Source: UBA3206 sp964548855 (GTDB taxonomy: Bacteria > Bacillota_I > Bacilli_A > Acholeplasmatales > Anaeroplasmataceae). Taken from it: a stretch of DNA of 54,136 nucleotides. Positions 51,956-54,136 of this stretch are shown piece by piece (the first letter of the stretch is position 1; each line of letters begins with the position of its first letter). The translations under genes were made by a program, and so were the position numbers. The stretch is taken from NCBI GenBank assembly GCA_964548855.1, contig CAZJSR010000015.1, positions 1-54,136 of the forward strand, written 5' to 3'. The notes beneath the pieces are model-generated. The model was not told the origin of the DNA. It saw nothing but the letters and a program-made list of their open reading frames with translations, and ran no database searches.

Positions 51956-52804
51956 CTATACAATATAAGTTAAATAATCAAGTTTTTGACCTACATAAAT
52001 TGGAATACCTGATTTATCATATGTATATTCATAAAACCCTTGGGCTTCTGATCCATTTATTAATGAATAATAAAACATAGATTCAATTAATTCATATCCT
52101 ATTACATTATAGTCATATGTATAATACTTACCAAATGCATATTTATGTTTAGTTTTATGAGTTGAATAATTAATTTCATAAATATATAACTTATAAGCAT
52201 TATAATTAGCTCTTTCCTCATATCTCCAATATGAATCATAATTTCTAGAACTAATATGAATTTTTTCTTGTGTTGATTTATAGCAAGTAAAAGTATTACT
52301 AGTTTTAAATGTTGTAGAAATCGAGTTAGATATGGTTGCAGATAAAGAACTTTCAACCTTAAATTTCTTAGCAATTGACAAACCATAATTAGACGATTCT
52401 GAAATAGCAATATTCATTGTATTATTTAATTCTTTTTCATAAGTCGACGATACAGTTTCACTAACTGTTCCAGTAATTTCCATATCATTATTAGACGCAA
52501 TATATTTTAATTTTGAATCGAGTATCTTAACAGTGGCATTTACAGGTCTATCATACTTATATAAAGCATACAAATATCTATCTTTATAGACATATGAATT
52601 TTTATATTTCGTTTCAGATAAAAACTTAAAAGTTTGCGAGTATCCATCATCCATAAGAGTTGCTGTACCATATAATAGATCAAATTCTTCTTCAAAAATA
52701 CTTTCATAATCTGTTAATTTTTTTTCATCAGAAGCTAATAATTTCGGATAAAAAATACAAATAAAAAAAATAGTAATAAAAACAGTTAAAATAAATTTCT
52801 TCAT
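51956..52804 (-). CDS. Exported protein of unknown function linked to ABC transporter
   Basis: About 282 residues from ATG 52804 with a signal peptide (FILTVFITIFFICIFYPKLLAS). The centre is Ser/Thr-rich and likely beta (VSETVSSTYEKELNNTMNIA, later SLSATISNSISTTFKTSNTF), resembling the amphipathic alternating pattern of aerolysin-like pore-forming hairpins; Tyr is abundant toward the C-terminus. No family can be assigned. With the downstream ABC-FtsX gene (7 bp away), it could be the transporter's substrate, partner or a toxin whose producer needs it. Confidence 0.55.
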   Translation of the reverse strand: MKKFILTVFITIFFICIFYPKLLASDEKKLTDYESIFEEEFDLLYGTATLMDDGYSQTFKFLSETKYKNSYVYKDRYLYALYKYDRPVNATVKILDSKLKYIASNNDMEITGTVSETVSSTYEKELNNTMNIAISESSNYGLSIAKKFKVESSLSATISNSISTTFKTSNTFTCYKSTQEKIHISSRNYDSYWRYEERANYNAYKLYIYEINYSTHKTKHKYAFGKYYTYDYNVIGYELIESMFYYSLINGSEAQGFYEYTYDKSGIPIYVGQKLDYLTYIV

Positions 52805-52926
52805 ATATATTTTTCTCCCTTCAATTAATATAATTATATCAAAATCAATAAATATAATCAATCATATAGTTCAACCAACTATATCTTAATTATTTCAATT
52901 TATAAAAAAAAGAATGAATTATAAAA

Positions 52927-52985
52927 TAGACCCTATAAAGTAGACACATCAAAAAAAGGTGTAGATTCTACTTTGTAGGGTCTTT
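52927..52985 (+). repeat. Terminal hairpin of the IS3-family element
   Basis: AGACCCTATAAAGTAGA pairs with TCTACTTTGTAGGGTCT with one mismatch in 17, around a short loop and followed by TTTTTG. It may be the left inverted repeat and also a terminator stopping outside transcription from entering the transposase. Confidence 0.65.
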
Positions 52986-53029
52986 TTGTCGTTGTATAAT
53001 ATAAATAACAAGAAATGAGATGATTAAAT

Positions 53030-53473
53030 GTGGGAAAAATTTATTTTACACCTGAACAAGTTGAACAATTAAAACAAAATAAGTATGTAAAGAACGTTAG
53101 TGAAAAGGCAATCACATATACAGACGAGTTTAAAGAAGTATTTCTTTTAGAATATAATTCAGGGAAACTTCCATCTCAAATAGTAGTTGAGATGGGATTT
53201 GATTGTAAGGTTCTTGGACGAAAAAGAATAGATGGTATTGTTCAAAGAATAAAAAAACAATCTGTTCGACCTGAAGGATTCAAAGATGCTAGAATTGGTA
53301 ATTCAGGGAGACCTTTAACCAGAGATTTGTCACAAGAAGAAATCATAGAAAGACAAAAAGCTGAAATTGAATTATTAAAAGCAAAGGTTGAATTCTTATC
53401 GGACTTGAAAAGATTAGAAAGGGAGGCGATGTGGGCAGCATCAAAATCAAAGAAAAAGAAATCTTCAAAATAA
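53030..53473 (+). CDS. IS3-family transposase OrfA
   Basis: 147 residues starting at a GTG (53030). A DNA-binding HTH (FKEVFLLEYNSGKLPSQIVV) precedes a leucine-zipper-like coiled coil (EIIERQKAEIELLKAKVEFL), the IS150-type layout. The 3' end overlaps orfB by ~43 bases in the -1 frame. An A-rich GAAAAAG stretch at ~53455 could support programmed frameshifting. Confidence 0.88.
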   Translation: MGKIYFTPEQVEQLKQNKYVKNVSEKAITYTDEFKEVFLLEYNSGKLPSQIVVEMGFDCKVLGRKRIDGIVQRIKKQSVRPEGFKDARIGNSGRPLTRDLSQEEIIERQKAEIELLKAKVEFLSDLKRLEREAMWAASKSKKKKSSK

Positions 53474-54136
53474 TATATAAATTAAAACTTAAACATAAAG
53501 ATAAATTAAACATTAAATGGATGTGTGAAATAGCTGGAGTGTCTAGATCAGGTTATTATAACTATATAAAGAATTTAACGTCTTTAAAATATCTATTAAA
53601 GGAAGAAAAGGATAAGGAAGATTATGATTTAATTAAGCAAGCTTATAATTTTAAAAATAGACATAAAGGTGCAAGATCCATCAAAATGACATTAGAACGT
53701 CAGCATGGAATCATAATGAATTTAAAGAAAATAAGACGTTTAATGCGTAAATTCGATCTAAAATGTCCAATTCGTAAGGCAAATCCTTATAGAAGAATGG
53801 CTAAAGCTTTAAAGACAAATAACTACCATGATAATAAAATTAATAGAGAATTTTATAATGGTAATCCTGGTGAAAAGTTACTTACAGATATTACTTATGT
53901 CTTCTATGGACCGAATAGAAATGTTGCATATTTATCTACCATAAAAGACTCGGTAACAACAGAAATTTTAGCTTACAAATTATCATTATCATTAGAAGAA
54001 CAATTTGTTTTAGATACTGTTAATCAATTAATTACTGATAATAAAGTTCCTATAACTGAAAATACAATACTTCACTCAGATCAAGGATGTCACTATACTG
54101 CTATAGCATATCAAAAATTATTAAAAGATTTAAATA
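53431..54136 (+). CDS. IS3-family transposase OrfB (partial)
   Basis: The frame opens at GTG 53431 after GGGAGGCGAT and runs off the window without a stop. It contains the HTH_21-type segment (KWMCEIAGVSRSGYYNYIK), RHKGARSIKMTL and the start of the DDE domain: the first Asp in LLTDITYVFYG and the second in LHSDQGCHYT. The third acidic residue lies beyond the edge. It is probably made as an OrfAB fusion by -1 frameshifting. Confidence 0.88.
   Translation, partial: MGSIKIKEKEIFKIIYKLKLKHKDKLNIKWMCEIAGVSRSGYYNYIKNLTSLKYLLKEEKDKEDYDLIKQAYNFKNRHKGARSIKMTLERQHGIIMNLKKIRRLMRKFDLKCPIRKANPYRRMAKALKTNNYHDNKINREFYNGNPGEKLLTDITYVFYGPNRNVAYLSTIKDSVTTEILAYKLSLSLEEQFVLDTVNQLITDNKVPITENTILHSDQGCHYTAIAYQKLLKDLN

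Larger units (their letters stand above)
52927..54136 (+). mobile_element. IS3-family insertion sequence, truncated by window end
   Basis: A left end with a strong hairpin (52927-52985), orfA (53030-53473) and a partial orfB (53431 onward) in the -1 frame, the arrangement of IS3/IS150-type elements. The right end is outside the window. Confidence 0.88.

Overview
The window comes from a very AT-rich, low-GC Gram-positive bacterium that appears to form endospores. Supporting features are a SpoVD-type penicillin-binding protein, a tandem alpha/beta-type small acid-soluble spore protein, a YjcZ-like small protein, the ylbG-ylbF-ylbE-ylbD cluster and a SpoVB/MOP-type flippase. Housekeeping order (rpsP-khpA-addBA-rimM-trmD-rplS; yceD-rpmF-rsmH) and Shine-Dalgarno sites fit Bacilli/Erysipelotrichia-like Firmicutes. 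GH43 and pectate lyase genes suggest a plant-polysaccharide user, perhaps from the gut. The genetic code looks standard. No tRNA, rRNA or CRISPR array was seen.

Region 1 (1-14.8 kb) is an accessory region built around a spoVD-like gene (7175-9082, minus strand). Downstream of it, on the same strand, lie two further copies of only its 3' end (549-986 and 3263-3700). Both begin at the codons of the KTGT active-site motif, and both are preceded by the same ~95-bp non-coding block with two palindromes whose centres are exactly 50 bp apart. One palindrome straddles the KTGT codons. Between these 3' ends sit same-strand cargo genes: first Fic, AraC-GGDEF, NUDIX and peptidase-S51-like genes, then an AAA_14/DUF4143 ATPase and a broken zinc-ribbon gene. 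A fourth copy (14103-14728) is almost identical to the intact gene upstream of KTGT but clearly diverged downstream of it. The simplest reading is repeated site-specific insertion of cassettes into the KTGT codons, each cassette bringing a replacement 3' end and pushing the old one downstream, so that the array resembles an integron but is anchored in an essential-type coding gene. No intact recombinase is visible. IS21 (istA, istB), serine-resolvase and dGTPase-like pseudogenes surround the array, together with an exported-protein operon (HtrA-like protease, lipoprotein, DUF4474-like protein).

Region 2 (14.9-21.6 kb) holds degV with a divergent TetR gene, an unknown protein, a GH43 glycosidase with a divergent AraC regulator, and a MATE transporter.

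Region 3 (21.6-47.5 kb) is the conserved core: rsmH, rpmF, yceD, tmcAL, NUDIX, GNAT, htpG under a CIRCE-like operator, a cation/proton antiporter, RpiB-like, rplS with leader RNA, trmD, rimM, addAB, khpA, rpsP, the ylb cluster, flippase, def, an NCS2 permease, an rRNA methyltransferase-like gene, SASP, thiI and rpsD with its S4-type leader.

Region 4 (47.5-54.1 kb) has a surface pectate lyase lipoprotein whose repetitive linker contains an assembly gap of 100 Ns, an ABC-FtsX transporter with an exported protein of unknown function, and an IS3-family element running off the right edge.
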